Shown here one piece after another: positions 33,858 through 41,320 of a stretch of 41,875 bases of DNA. Under the pieces are notes generated by a model, which was not told where the DNA came from, did no database searches, and saw nothing but the letters and a program-made list of their open reading frames with translations. Position numbers and translations under genes: made by a program. The stretch lies in contig SPJS01000248.1 of assembly GCA_006844705.1 (NCBI GenBank), positions 1-41,875 of the forward strand, read 5' to 3'. The stretch is from Methylococcaceae bacterium (GTDB lineage: Bacteria > Pseudomonadota > Gammaproteobacteria > Methylococcales > Methylomonadaceae). Position 1 is the stretch's first letter, and every line of letters begins with the position of its first letter.

Positions 33858-34163
33858 TTAAGGACTATTCCTTCGATGGATTAAAATTTGTGGAAATAAC
33901 GATGTGGCCTTGTCCCTATCAAATTGGCTGGGTTCAAGGGAAAATAAATTTGCGGTGGCCGAGGCAACACCGAGTTTAAGAAATTCAGTCAATTCTGCTT
34001 CGCGCATGGTTGCCACGGCGAATCCGGCCAGCATGGCATCACCGCAACCAATAGTGGAAACCGGTTCTTTAATGGCTATATCAGCATATGCACAGTAACA
34101 GCTTTGTGAATCTATCAAAATCAGTCCTTTTCCCCCACGGGAAACTGCAACCCTTTGTACACC
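33858..34163 (-). pseudogene. PfkB-family sugar kinase, C-terminal fragment
   Basis: About 100 residues remain of a ribokinase/phosphofructokinase-type enzyme. They start GVQRVAVSRGGKGLILID, followed by the PfkB signature EPVSTIGCGDAMLAGFAVA with the catalytic Asp in GCGD, and a helical tail. The 200 or so N-terminal residues are gone. The frame continues upstream into two REP units (34170-34220) that supply a spurious start (MELILNVVCPLFLSW), so the repeat sits exactly at the breakpoint. It resembles the 1-phosphofructokinase/tagatose-6-phosphate kinase branch, but the substrate cannot be fixed. Not functional. Confidence 0.8.
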
Positions 34164-34169
34164 CTGATA

Positions 34170-34220
34170 AAAATAGGGGACAGACCATGATAAAAATAGG
34201 GGACAGACCACGTTTAATAT
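34170..34220 (+). repeat. Tandem pair of GGGGACAGACC repeats
   Basis: Two forward units, AATAGGGGACAGACCATG (34172-34189) and AATAGGGGACAGACCACG with TTTAATATT (34194-34220), lie 22 bp apart. The second shares its extended end TTTAATATT with the unit at 37217. They mark the truncation point of the PfkB kinase fragment. Confidence 0.85.
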
Positions 34221-34223
34221 TAA

Positions 34224-34346
34224 CTCCAAGCAACATCCCTTGGTACAAATGAGGAATACATAAGCAACCGGGTACGTTTTTTAAAAGCTATCGGCACCCT
34301 GAGCGAGGAAAATTTACAGGAAATTAGTCATTGGATGGAAAAATAG
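34224..34346 (+). pseudogene. Short gene remnant, possibly a toxin C-terminus
   Basis: A 40-codon frame between two stop codons reads EEYISNRVRFLKAIGTLSEE then NLQEISHWMEK. The ending is reminiscent of C-termini of MazF/PemK-type toxins, but this is a weak resemblance and no core motif is present. It lies directly behind the REP pair and before the transporter fragment. It probably belongs to the same decayed stretch. Confidence 0.25.
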
Positions 34347-34428
34347 TAATCACTCTATTTTATTCCAGACCTTTCATCTTTGGAAAACGATTACCTGTCT
34401 GGTTTAGCCTCCTTGTGGTCAAAATGTA

Positions 34429-34458
34429 TTGACATATTCCATTTTTCTCGTCAATAAA
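34429..34458 (+). promoter_or_regulatory. Possible promoter before the transporter fragment
   Basis: A consensus -35 TTGACA (34429-34434) is followed 18 bp later by a weak -10, AATAAA (34453-34458). The start of the broken POT gene is 34 bp further. If active it would now transcribe the photolyase gene behind the fragment. Confidence 0.3.
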
Positions 34459-34492
34459 TTACTATCGTGGCTGATTTATTGGATGAGAAATC

Positions 34493-34711
34493 ATGAAAAA
34501 GTATAAAACTGCCCCGGTTGCCAGCAGCGCATTGTCTCCGGGCACGCCTTATATTGTCGTCAATGAAGCAGCAGAACGTTTCAGTTATTACGGTATGCGT
34601 GCCATTTTGGTGGTGTTTATGACGCAATATCTGATGGACAGCCAGGGGCAGCTGGATGCGTTGCCACTTTACGGATTATTAATTGGGGATTACATTAGAC
34701 CCAATCATTGA
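34493..34711 (+). pseudogene. POT/PTR-family peptide transporter, N-terminal fragment
   Basis: The first 60 or so residues of a proton-dependent oligopeptide transporter remain: [20 protein letters not shown] then [15 protein letters not shown], the conserved E-x-x-E-R-F-S-Y-Y-G of helix 1. After residue 60 the frame leaves the family and stops at 34711. More than 85 percent of a typical 480-residue transporter is missing. The next gene begins three bases later, so the deletion fused this stump to the photolyase promoter region. Confidence 0.85.
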
Positions 34712-34714
34712 TTT

Positions 34715-36136
34715 ATGGATAAAAACCTTACTATTCACTGGTTTCGTCAGGATTTACGAATAGCGGATAATCCGAGTCTGTATTTTGCGGCCAGGCAGGG
34801 CAGTGTCATAACGCTATATATTGTTGACAAGCAACAGCCAGCCATGGGACGTGCCAGTGAAGTTTGGCTGCACTATTCACTTAAGAAGTTAAATAGGGCG
34901 CTGAAGCATAAATTAATGGTATGTCAGGGCGAACCTTTACAAATTCTGACAGATTTAATAAAACAATATCCTGTGACGCATATTCACTGGAATCGCTGCT
35001 ATCAACCCTGGCAAATCAAACGTGATCAGAAAATAAAATTACAGTTGGCTAAACAGGGAGTTCAAGTGAAAAGTTTTAACGCTTCTTTGCTTTGGGAACC
35101 CTGGGGCGTTTTAAAAAAAGATCAGCGTCCCTATCGGGTTTTTACGGCATTTTATAAACATGCTTTCAGCAAAGCCGAAATACCCAGAAAATCTTTAGCT
35201 TGTCCTCCTGATTTAGAAAATTATCAACTGCCACTGACGACAAAGATTGATGATCTAAATTTATTACCTAAATCAAATTGGTATAGACAGCTTATCTCTC
35301 ATTGGCAACCGGGAGAGCGTGCCGCTCAGAGTTTGCTTGATGATTTTTTGAATTCAAAATTGTACAACTACAAGACCGGCAGGGACTTTCCCGCATTTGA
35401 TTTTGTTTCAAGGCTTTCGCCCTATTTACATTTTGGAGAAATTTCACCTCATCAAATATGGTGGGAGACAACCAGTCTTAATTCTAGTGATAATAGTCAA
35501 CATTTTCTTTCCGAACTAGCCTGGCGGGAATTTTCCTATTATCTGCTCTATCACTATCCGGATATTATCAATCAAAACCTGCAACCTAAATTTGATCATT
35601 TCCCCTGGCGTCAAAATCGGTCACAACTGCTGCGTTGGCAACAGGGGCAGACAGGCATTCCAATCATTGATGCCGGTATGCGTGAGCTATGGCAAACCGG
35701 TTATATGCATAATCGGGTACGCATGATTAGCGCATCTTTTCTGGTAAAAAATTTACGCATACATTGGCAACAAGGGGCTGCATGGTTTTGGGATTGTCTA
35801 TTTGATGCGGATTTGGCCAACAATACGTTAAGCTGGCAGTGGGTTGCGGGGTGCGGAGCCGATGCCGCACCTTATTTCCGTATCTTTAACCCGGTATTGC
35901 AAGGGCAAAAATTTGATCCCGAAGGAGATTATATTTATCGCTACGTCGGGGAGTTGTCGAAATTACCTGTCAAATATATATTTGCTCCATGGGAAGCACC
36001 CGCAGAGGTTTTACAAAATGCCGGCGTAGTCTTAGGGGAAAGCTATCCAAAGCCGATGGTTGATCTCAAGCAATCACGTCAGGAAGCGTTAAGCGCATAC
36101 AAAAACTTAACATTTGAAGAAGATAAACCACAATGA
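34715..36136 (+). CDS. phrB: Deoxyribodipyrimidine photolyase (class I CPD)
   Basis: The 473-residue light-driven DNA repair flavoprotein starts LTIHWFRQDLRIADNPSLY, the N-terminal antenna-binding fold. The FAD domain shows FDFVSRLSPYLHFGEISPHQ, LAWREFSYYLLYHYP, GIPIIDAGMRELWQTGYMHN, RVRMISASFLVK and WQWVAGCGADAAPYFRIFNP, with the tryptophans used for electron transfer. Length and motif order are normal for PhrB. It repairs cyclobutane pyrimidine dimers. The gene overlaps the downstream DUF523/DUF1722 gene by four bases. The phrB-ybgA neighbourhood is conserved in gammaproteobacteria, though the order differs in E. coli. Confidence 0.94.
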   Translation: MDKNLTIHWFRQDLRIADNPSLYFAARQGSVITLYIVDKQQPAMGRASEVWLHYSLKKLNRALKHKLMVCQGEPLQILTDLIKQYPVTHIHWNRCYQPWQIKRDQKIKLQLAKQGVQVKSFNASLLWEPWGVLKKDQRPYRVFTAFYKHAFSKAEIPRKSLACPPDLENYQLPLTTKIDDLNLLPKSNWYRQLISHWQPGERAAQSLLDDFLNSKLYNYKTGRDFPAFDFVSRLSPYLHFGEISPHQIWWETTSLNSSDNSQHFLSELAWREFSYYLLYHYPDIINQNLQPKFDHFPWRQNRSQLLRWQQGQTGIPIIDAGMRELWQTGYMHNRVRMISASFLVKNLRIHWQQGAAWFWDCLFDADLANNTLSWQWVAGCGADAAPYFRIFNPVLQGQKFDPEGDYIYRYVGELSKLPVKYIFAPWEAPAEVLQNAGVVLGESYPKPMVDLKQSRQEALSAYKNLTFEEDKPQ

Positions 36137-37074
36137 TTGAATCTAAAATCCGGATAGGTATCAGCAGCTGTTTAATAGGCGAAAAAGTCCGTTATGATGG
36201 TGCTCATAAACAACATTCATATATCACAGGTACTCTTGCCGACTATTTTGAATTCCAGCCACTTTGTCCCGAGGTGGGAATAGGTCTTGGCGTACCGCGA
36301 CCGGCCATTCATTTGTTGGAAAAGGATGGGGAAGTCAGATGCGTTGACAATAAAAAACCGGAACTCGATTATACCGATCAATTAAAGTCTTATGCTAACC
36401 AGCAAGGGGCTGCTCATGATCATCTGTGCGGATATATTTTAAAAAAAGACTCTCCCAGCTGCGGCATGGAAAGAGTTAAGGTACACGGTGACTTAATGCC
36501 TGTGAGAAAAGGGGTGGGTGTGTATGCGCAGCAGATGATGCTTAACCATCCTTACTTGCCCGTTGAAGAAGAAGGTCGCCTGGGCGATCCTAAACTCAGA
36601 GAAAATTTTATTCAACGGGTTTATGTATTAAACCGGTGGAAAAATATGCTCAGTAAAGGGTTGAGTTTGTCCAAGTTAACCGAATTTCACGCCCGGCATA
36701 AGCTCATTTTAATGAGTCGAGGCGATTACCAGGCATTAGGCCGTCTGCTTGCCAATGCCGATGCTGAACATTTACAGCATACGGCCAACATTTATCTTAA
36801 TGAGATGATGCAACAATTAAAAAACTTGGCAACGCGAAAAAAACACGTAAATGTACTGCAGCATATCCAAGGCTATTTAAAAAAAGAATTAAGCAAAGAA
36901 GACAAAAAAGAGCTGTGTGAAATTATCGGCCAATACCATGCCGGTTTGATTCCCTTAATTGTTCCTATCACGTTGCTTAAACATCATTTCAGGAAATGTC
37001 CGGATCCTTACATAGATAATTCCTATTACATGTTCCCTTATCCGCAAGAACTGCAGTTAATCAATCAATTATGA
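36133..37074 (+). CDS. DUF523 and DUF1722 domain protein (YbgA-like)
   Basis: 313 residues. The N-terminal DUF523 domain (about 1-150) carries RIGISSCLIGEKVRYDGAHK, FQPLCPEVGIGLGVPRPAIH and the cysteine motif LKKDSPSCGMERVKVH. The C-terminal DUF1722 (YbgA) domain has FHARHKLILMSRGDYQALGR and IQGYLKKELSKEDKKEL through LIPLIVPITLLKHHF. The conserved cysteines could bind metal. The role is not established, but YbgA genes lie beside photolyase genes so often that a link to light or DNA damage responses is suspected. It is translated from an ATG overlapping phrB. The gene-free 37075-37573 stretch behind it holds only a REPIN. Confidence 0.9.
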   Translation: MIESKIRIGISSCLIGEKVRYDGAHKQHSYITGTLADYFEFQPLCPEVGIGLGVPRPAIHLLEKDGEVRCVDNKKPELDYTDQLKSYANQQGAAHDHLCGYILKKDSPSCGMERVKVHGDLMPVRKGVGVYAQQMMLNHPYLPVEEEGRLGDPKLRENFIQRVYVLNRWKNMLSKGLSLSKLTEFHARHKLILMSRGDYQALGRLLANADAEHLQHTANIYLNEMMQQLKNLATRKKHVNVLQHIQGYLKKELSKEDKKELCEIIGQYHAGLIPLIVPITLLKHHFRKCPDPYIDNSYYMFPYPQELQLINQL

Positions 37075-37216
37075 AAGGTCTGCGAAACACGGTAGCATTA
37101 ATTCAGGTTTGGCGGTCTCCTTTTTTGCTAATGATTGCGCCTAGTTAGAGATAAAATATTGCAGGACATCAGCGATGGTCGTCTGATTCTTTGATGTAAT
37201 AGGTGATGTAAAGTGT

Positions 37217-37350
37217 AATAGGGGACAGACCACGTTTAATATTCTGAATTATATGTAAAGGTATCTTCTAACAAACTAAACGGAGGCCACGTTGTATATA
37301 AACTGAGGAGATTTAAAATCCGATTTAATCGTGGTCTGTTTCCTATTTTT
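37217..37350. repeat. REPIN: inverted pair of GGGGACAGACCACG units
   Basis: A forward unit AATAGGGGACAGACCACG with TTTAATATT (37217-37243) faces an inverted unit AATCGTGGTCTGTTTCCTAT (about 37327-37346), separated by about 85 bp. This is the typical REP doublet that can form a long imperfect hairpin and be mobilised by a RAYT transposase. The remainder of 37075-37573 is AT-rich, with a promoter-like area directly before parD that I cannot resolve. Confidence 0.8.
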
Positions 37351-37573
37351 TTTAATGGCTTTGCTATCGAACATTGAATTAACTTTTTCTGTTTGGTCAT
37401 TATCCTGATACTGCTTGGTATCAGATTTCTTTTTGGTTGTTGCTACAACGGCCAGAGGATCGAATTGATTACTTTGAAATACTTATTCTAAACTAAAATC
37501 GACATACCCTTATAATACAAACTTTGACAATCTTTGTATTATTTGTCATTCTTAAATTTCAGGAGGTACAGCC

Positions 37574-37861
37574 ATGCATATTTCACTAACACCTGAACTT
37601 GAGAATATCATCAAAGAAAAGGTTAAAACCGGTCTTTATAACAATGCCAGTGAGGTCGTTCGCGAAGCATTACGGTTTATGAAAACAAATGAAGAATTGG
37701 TTTATCAGATAAAGTTGGATAGCTTTCGGATGAAACTTACCGAGGGCGAGCGCGATTTTGATACAGGTCGTTATAAGGAATTGGAGCAAAAAGATATTGA
37801 GTCTTTTTTCCAAGAGTTAAAAAACAGAGCACAAGACAGGATCAAACAAGAAAGCCAGTAA
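37574..37861 (+). CDS. parD: ParD-type ribbon-helix-helix antitoxin
   Basis: The 95-residue protein has an N-terminal ribbon-helix-helix DNA-binding domain (HISLTPELENIIKEKVKTGL, then NNASEVVREALRFM). Its C-terminal half is a charged helix that would bind the toxin (ELEQKDIESFFQELKNRAQD). An AGGAGG site lies eight bases before the ATG. It is followed one base later by the ParE gene. ParD proteins repress their own operon together with ParE. It is longer than the classic 80-residue ParD because of an extended basic tail. Confidence 0.92.
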   Translation: MHISLTPELENIIKEKVKTGLYNNASEVVREALRFMKTNEELVYQIKLDSFRMKLTEGERDFDTGRYKELEQKDIESFFQELKNRAQDRIKQESQ

Positions 37862-37862
37862 A

Positions 37863-38213
37863 ATGCTAAAAATCAGACTGGCTCAGACGGCGGAGAACGA
37901 TCTTGAGGACATTTGGGTTTATACAATTTCTGAATGGGGAGAAGATCAGGCTGACAAATATGTTGCACTGATTGAAAAAGGATTTTCTCAAGTTCTGGAA
38001 AACCCCTTTATCGGAAAAACCAGGTCAGACGTGAAGAATGAATATAGGGCGTTGCAGATCAAGAAGCACCTAATCTTCTATCGTGTGGGGACAGAATTCA
38101 TTGACATCATTCAACCAATAGGGTCAGACTCGATTGAATATGATTTTCTTTGCTTTCAACCTAAAAGTAGCCTGACTACTGGTAAAATGATTAAAACAGA
38201 GAGGCTATTCTGA
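37863..38213 (+). CDS. parE: ParE-type toxin with a repeat-derived C-terminus
   Basis: A RelE/ParE fold toxin: KIRLAQTAENDLEDIWVYTI, EDQADKYVALIEKGFSQVLE, NPFIGKTRSDV and YRALQIKKHLIFYRVGTEF. ParE toxins poison DNA gyrase. Family members end shortly after the strand FIDIIR.LH. Here residues 84-116 (from QPIGSDSIEYDF to the stop) are encoded by the inserted inverted-repeat element at 38113-38241, whose own sequence supplies the stop codon. The last native strand is thus replaced by 33 foreign residues. Activity is uncertain. The antitoxin is intact. Confidence 0.88.
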   Translation: MLKIRLAQTAENDLEDIWVYTISEWGEDQADKYVALIEKGFSQVLENPFIGKTRSDVKNEYRALQIKKHLIFYRVGTEFIDIIQPIGSDSIEYDFLCFQPKSSLTTGKMIKTERLF

Positions 38214-38241
38214 TTACCAATCGAGTCTGACCCCATTGGTT
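38113..38241. repeat. REPIN-like element with AACCAATAGGGTCAGACTCG arms inserted in parE
   Basis: The 24-nt left arm (38113-38136) and right arm (38218-38241) are inverted copies with one mismatch, separated by 81 nt. The right 81 nt (38161-38241) recur at 38879-38959 with 6 differences. The core GGGTCAGACTCGATTG is a second REP family, distinct from the GGGGACAGACCACG family. The left arm lies in the coding frame of parE. Confidence 0.85.
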
Positions 38242-38253
38242 TATTGGTTTTTT

Positions 38254-38451
38254 CTATTGGTTTTTTTGATTAACAGCATATTTTTCACATGCCTTAAAAT
38301 CCGGCAAAATAATTTGAGGGTTTTCTTTACTTTTTTCAATAAAATTATTTTGAATAGGCTCTAGAAACCCATCAATTATTAATATATTTTTACAAAGATT
38401 ACCTGATGTTGATTCATTATCTTTAACTCTTTCTCTCTGACACGAATTCAA
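38254..38451 (-). CDS. Small hypothetical protein
   Basis: A 65-codon frame lies on the minus strand between two repeats. It contains CKNILIIDGFLEPIQNNFIE and IILPDFKACEKYAVNQ. The sequence is not recognised, and the ATG (38451) lies inside the left arm of an adjacent palindrome. It may be a fragment trapped between repeats. Protein-like composition is the only support. Confidence 0.3.
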   Translation of the reverse strand: MNSCQRERVKDNESTSGNLCKNILIIDGFLEPIQNNFIEKSKENPQIILPDFKACEKYAVNQKNQ

Positions 38452-38502
38452 GGGGTCAGCCAGCTTGAAATGAAGACAGAATCAAGCTGGCTGACCCCTT
38501 GA
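38448..38502. repeat. Perfect 21-bp inverted repeat, third REP family
   Basis: TCAAGGGGTCAGCCAGCTTGA (38448-38468, given here as its 21-nt arm in part: core GGGGTCAGCCAGCTT) is exactly complementary to 38482-38502 across a 13-nt loop. The stem has no mismatch and lacks a T-run. Its GGGGTCAG core is shared with the other repeats nearby, but the flank differs. It bounds the truncated transposase gene to its right. Confidence 0.88.
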
Positions 38503-38519
38503 TGTTTTTGAGCATACTA

Positions 38520-38786
38520 TTACTTACATATGTCGCGGTATTGCTTGATGAGGCGCGTCATCTGTTGCCGGGAGTATCCGCTGATCTTCATCAAAAATCG
38601 AACGACGATGCCTTTGGAGGGTTTGCTCAGCGTGGTATAGCGGAATTTGACCAAGATGCGTTGTATGCCCCGATAATTGGCTTCTTTGCTGTCGGCAACC
38701 ACAAAGGCGACGGATTGGCTGCCGCTTAAAAAGTCGTTCAGCTGTTCGATGGTATTCAGGTCGTTTAGGTTCATGATAGGGTTCAT
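38520..38786 (-). pseudogene. DDE/integrase-type transposase, N-terminal fragment
   Basis: 88 residues: LNDLNTIEQLNDFLSGSQSV, RGIQRILVKFRYTTLSKPSK, and GIVVRFLMKISGYSRQQMTR followed by LIKQYRD. This looks like the N-terminal helix-turn-helix portion of an integrase-core (IS481/IS3-like) transposase. The catalytic domain is missing: the frame stops at 38520, 18 bp from a perfect palindrome. The ATG at 38786 (or 38774) and the upstream 90 bp may retain one end of the original element. Not functional as a transposase. Confidence 0.7.
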
Positions 38787-38878
38787 CCTCGTATCATGAA
38801 CGAGATTTACGCGGTTTTCAGACTCATTTTCCGTTAGAAATACGATGTCCGTTCAGACTCATCCATCATTGGAAGAGG

Positions 38879-38959
38879 CTAAAACTAGCCTGATTACTAG
38901 TAAAATGATTAAAATATAGAGGCTATTCTGATTACCAATCGAGTCTGACCCTATTGGTT
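38879..38959 (+). repeat. Second copy of the 81-bp repeat arm, at the ABC gene breakpoint
   Basis: Matches 38161-38241 over 81 bp with 6 differences and no gaps, ending in the same CAATCGAGTCTGACCC arm. Immediately after its last base (38960) the reading frame of a truncated ABC ATPase begins. The left arm of the REPIN is missing in this copy. Confidence 0.85.
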
Positions 38960-38988
38960 CGCAAATTCCGGAAATTGACTTTTGCAAG

Positions 38989-40335
38989 GTGCGTGGTCGA
39001 CGGATTGGGTTGATTTTTCAAGATCCGATGTCGTCGTTGAATCCGGTTATGAGCATAGGTGAGCAAATAGCCGAGGTCATACAGATCCATTTTAATTACA
39101 GTAAACAGCAGCAGCGGGAAAGAACGTTACAATTGCTAGAGCAAGTCGAGATTCCTGACCCGGAACGGCGTATTAATGAATATCCACATCAATTATCAGG
39201 TGGTCAGCGGCAGCGGGTGATGATTGCCATTGCCTTGGCCGGCGAGCCGGATTTACTGATCGCCGACGAACCGACGACAGCGCTGGATGTCACTATACAA
39301 GCGCAGATATTGGCATTGCTTAAAACGATTCAGCAGAAAACAGGCATGGCGCTGTGCTTGATCAGTCACGATTTGGCGCTGGTTTCCAATATGGCCGATC
39401 GCATTGCGGTGATGCAGCAGGGCAAAATTGTGGAAACGGCGGCCACAATGGATTTTTTCAAACAACCGAAACATCCTTACAGCCTCAAGTTACTAGCGGC
39501 ATTGCCGGCAATGGATAGTTGTTTGAACAGGGAGGTGACGGCACGGTCGGCTTTACTAAAGGTCAATGATTTTAAGGTTTACTATCCGATTCGAAAGGGG
39601 ATATTCAAGCGCGTTGTCGACTATGTTAAAGCCGTGGACGGGGTGAGCTTTGATCTACAACAAGGTAAAACCCTGGCGCTTGTCGGTGAATCGGGCTGCG
39701 GAAAGACCACGCTAGGTAAAGCGTTATTGAATTTGACGCCTGCCAGTGCAGGAACCGTGCTGTTCAACGAAATCGACATGATGTCTCTTCACGGCGAAGC
39801 CTTACGCCAGCAGCGTGCGGCCATGCAGATTATTTTTCAAGACCCTTTTGCCTCGATGAATCCACGTATGTTGGTTGGTGATATAGTTGCCGAAGGGATC
39901 AATGCGCTACATCCGCATATCCGTTCAGCCGACAGACAGGCTAGAGTTGCTACACTGTTGCAACAAGTCGAATTGCCGGAGTCTTCGGCAATGCGTTATC
40001 CCCATGAGTTTTCCGGGGGGCAGCGGCAGCGAATTTGTATTGCCAGGGCATTGGCGGTCGAGCCACAGTTGATTATTTGTGATGAGCCGACCAGCGCTTT
40101 AGATGTATCGGTCCAGGCGCAGATTATTAAGTTGTTGAAGGCGTTGCAATTACAACAACAGTTAAGCTATTTGTTTATAACCCATGATTTGGCGGTGGTC
40201 GGCGAAATCGCTGATGAAGTAGCTGTGATGTATCAGGGTAAAATCGTGGAATATGGTGATGTCGAGCAAATTCTGACTCGACCGACCCATGGTTATACGC
40301 AACAATTACTAAGCGCAGTTCCGCGCTTGCATTAA
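38989..40335 (+). CDS. Tandem-domain oligopeptide-type ABC ATPase, 5'-truncated (probable pseudogene)
   Basis: The protein resembles the fused two-domain ATPases of the Dpp/Opp/YejF group. The first domain begins at [20 protein letters not shown] (Q-loop). It keeps the signature [13 protein letters not shown], Walker [13 protein letters not shown] and SHDLALVS, but its Walker A and first 70-80 residues are missing. The second domain is complete, with Walker [19 protein letters not shown], signature [15 protein letters not shown] and Walker [13 protein letters not shown]. Upstream of GTG 38989 the frame runs IPEIDFCK and then enters the 81-bp repeat, which supplies the breakpoint. A usual protein of this type has about 530 residues; 448 remain. 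The permease and binding-protein genes are absent here. Confidence 0.88.
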   Translation: MRGRRIGLIFQDPMSSLNPVMSIGEQIAEVIQIHFNYSKQQQRERTLQLLEQVEIPDPERRINEYPHQLSGGQRQRVMIAIALAGEPDLLIADEPTTALDVTIQAQILALLKTIQQKTGMALCLISHDLALVSNMADRIAVMQQGKIVETAATMDFFKQPKHPYSLKLLAALPAMDSCLNREVTARSALLKVNDFKVYYPIRKGIFKRVVDYVKAVDGVSFDLQQGKTLALVGESGCGKTTLGKALLNLTPASAGTVLFNEIDMMSLHGEALRQQRAAMQIIFQDPFASMNPRMLVGDIVAEGINALHPHIRSADRQARVATLLQQVELPESSAMRYPHEFSGGQRQRICIARALAVEPQLIICDEPTSALDVSVQAQIIKLLKALQLQQQLSYLFITHDLAVVGEIADEVAVMYQGKIVEYGDVEQILTRPTHGYTQQLLSAVPRLH

Positions 40336-40345
40336 GGAGATCCTT

Positions 40346-40951
40346 ATGAAAATTAAACATTCCGTTCTGGCTGCTTCCTCATTTATTTCTGCGTTGACAT
40401 TAACGGGGCCAGCGCAGGCCGGGTGGCAAGATTTTCTGAGTGGCGGCAGCGAACAAGCGGCAGAAACCGTGCAACAGGGAGCTGATTCGGTTAATAAAGT
40501 CAATCAGGTTAACCAGGCGGTAAAAACCGGTGCGGCCGTTCCCCAAACCCTGCCGGCCAGTCAGCAAGGGTTGACCGGGATGCTGATGCAACAGTTAGGC
40601 GTATCCCAAACCCAGGCGGAAGGTGGCGCCGGGGCATTATTTCAGGTCGCTAAAGAGCGCATGGCGGCAGATGCATTTGGCAAATTAAGCCAGTCGGTTC
40701 CAGGCATGGATGGCTTGTTGGCGGCGGCTCCGAAAACAGATGCGTCCACCAGTACTCTGGGAGGATTGAGTTCGATGTTGGGAAATGACAATGCATTAGG
40801 TAGCGCAGCACAATTGATGTCGGCATTTCAGCAGCTAAATTTGTCTGACGGAATGGTGAAGCAGTTTACCCCGGTTGTGTTGGATTACGTGAAACAACAG
40901 GGTGGTCCGGAAATCGCCAATCTGCTTCAATTGGCCCTGAGCGGTTCTTAA
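40346..40951 (+). CDS. DUF2780 (VcgC/VcgE) family exported protein
   Basis: 201 residues with a signal peptide ending LTLTGPAQAGW. The mature part starts with a Gln/Val-rich linker, then the DUF2780 domain: LTGMLMQQLGVSQTQAEGGA, GALFQVAKERMAADAFGKLS, VPGMDGLLAAAP and SDGMVKQFTPVVLDYVKQQG. The family is widespread in proteobacteria and has no known function. An AAGGAG site precedes the ATG, and only 10 bp separate it from the ABC ATPase stop, so it may be read from the same transcript or from its own promoter inside that gene. Confidence 0.9.
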   Translation: MKIKHSVLAASSFISALTLTGPAQAGWQDFLSGGSEQAAETVQQGADSVNKVNQVNQAVKTGAAVPQTLPASQQGLTGMLMQQLGVSQTQAEGGAGALFQVAKERMAADAFGKLSQSVPGMDGLLAAAPKTDASTSTLGGLSSMLGNDNALGSAAQLMSAFQQLNLSDGMVKQFTPVVLDYVKQQGGPEIANLLQLALSGS

Positions 40952-40972
40952 AAGTAACTTTTTCTTTATTCA

Positions 40973-41125
40973 ACTACTCAGCGCATTTTGTCATCCTATG
41001 TTAAAGGCCATAGGATTTCTCGATTGATGTTCCTGACACAATACTACCTCCTGCTTCCATGCAGTCGTCCCTTTGGTCGAAATGACATTAAAAATCAAGA
41101 GGTTCAAAAAATTACGCTGAGTAGT
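40973..41125. repeat. 153-bp element with 11-bp terminal inverted repeats
   Basis: ACTACTCAGCG (40973-40983) and its exact complement (41115-41125) enclose 131 bp of non-coding DNA. Similarity extends inward on both arms (A/T-rich TTTTG and TTTTTTGA). An internal hairpin, TCCTATG with CATAGGA (40994-41015), could terminate the DUF2780 transcript. The phrase GTCGTCCCTTTGGTCGAAAT inside resembles other dispersed intergenic repeats. This accounts for most of the gene-free stretch 40952-41320; the rest is AT-rich with nothing recognisable. Confidence 0.6.
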
Positions 41126-41320
41126 CACTTGTTCTGATAATCAATTAATATATTTCATGCGGTCAAATTTTCGGTTTTCTGCCGCGTTTTTTCTCCGAGC
41201 GGAAGCGGAGTATAAGTGAGGATAAAGCGAAATTATTTTCCATATCATCTACTGATTACACCAACTCAAAATCGGAATGTTTGGGTTGTTTTTTAATTTT
41301 TTAATTTAGAGGGCGTTATT

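Noticed and set aside
34194..37350. CRISPR array formed by the GGGGACAGACCACG repeats
   Set aside because: Units occur in both orientations at irregular distances of 22 bp to several kb, with no uniform spacers and no cas genes. They fit REP elements.
37340..37520. Minus-strand open frame of about 65 codons behind the REPIN
   Set aside because: It has no start codon and runs through the REPIN arm. The upstream part (FDPLAVVATTKKKSD) may be a gene remnant, but nothing supports a real gene.
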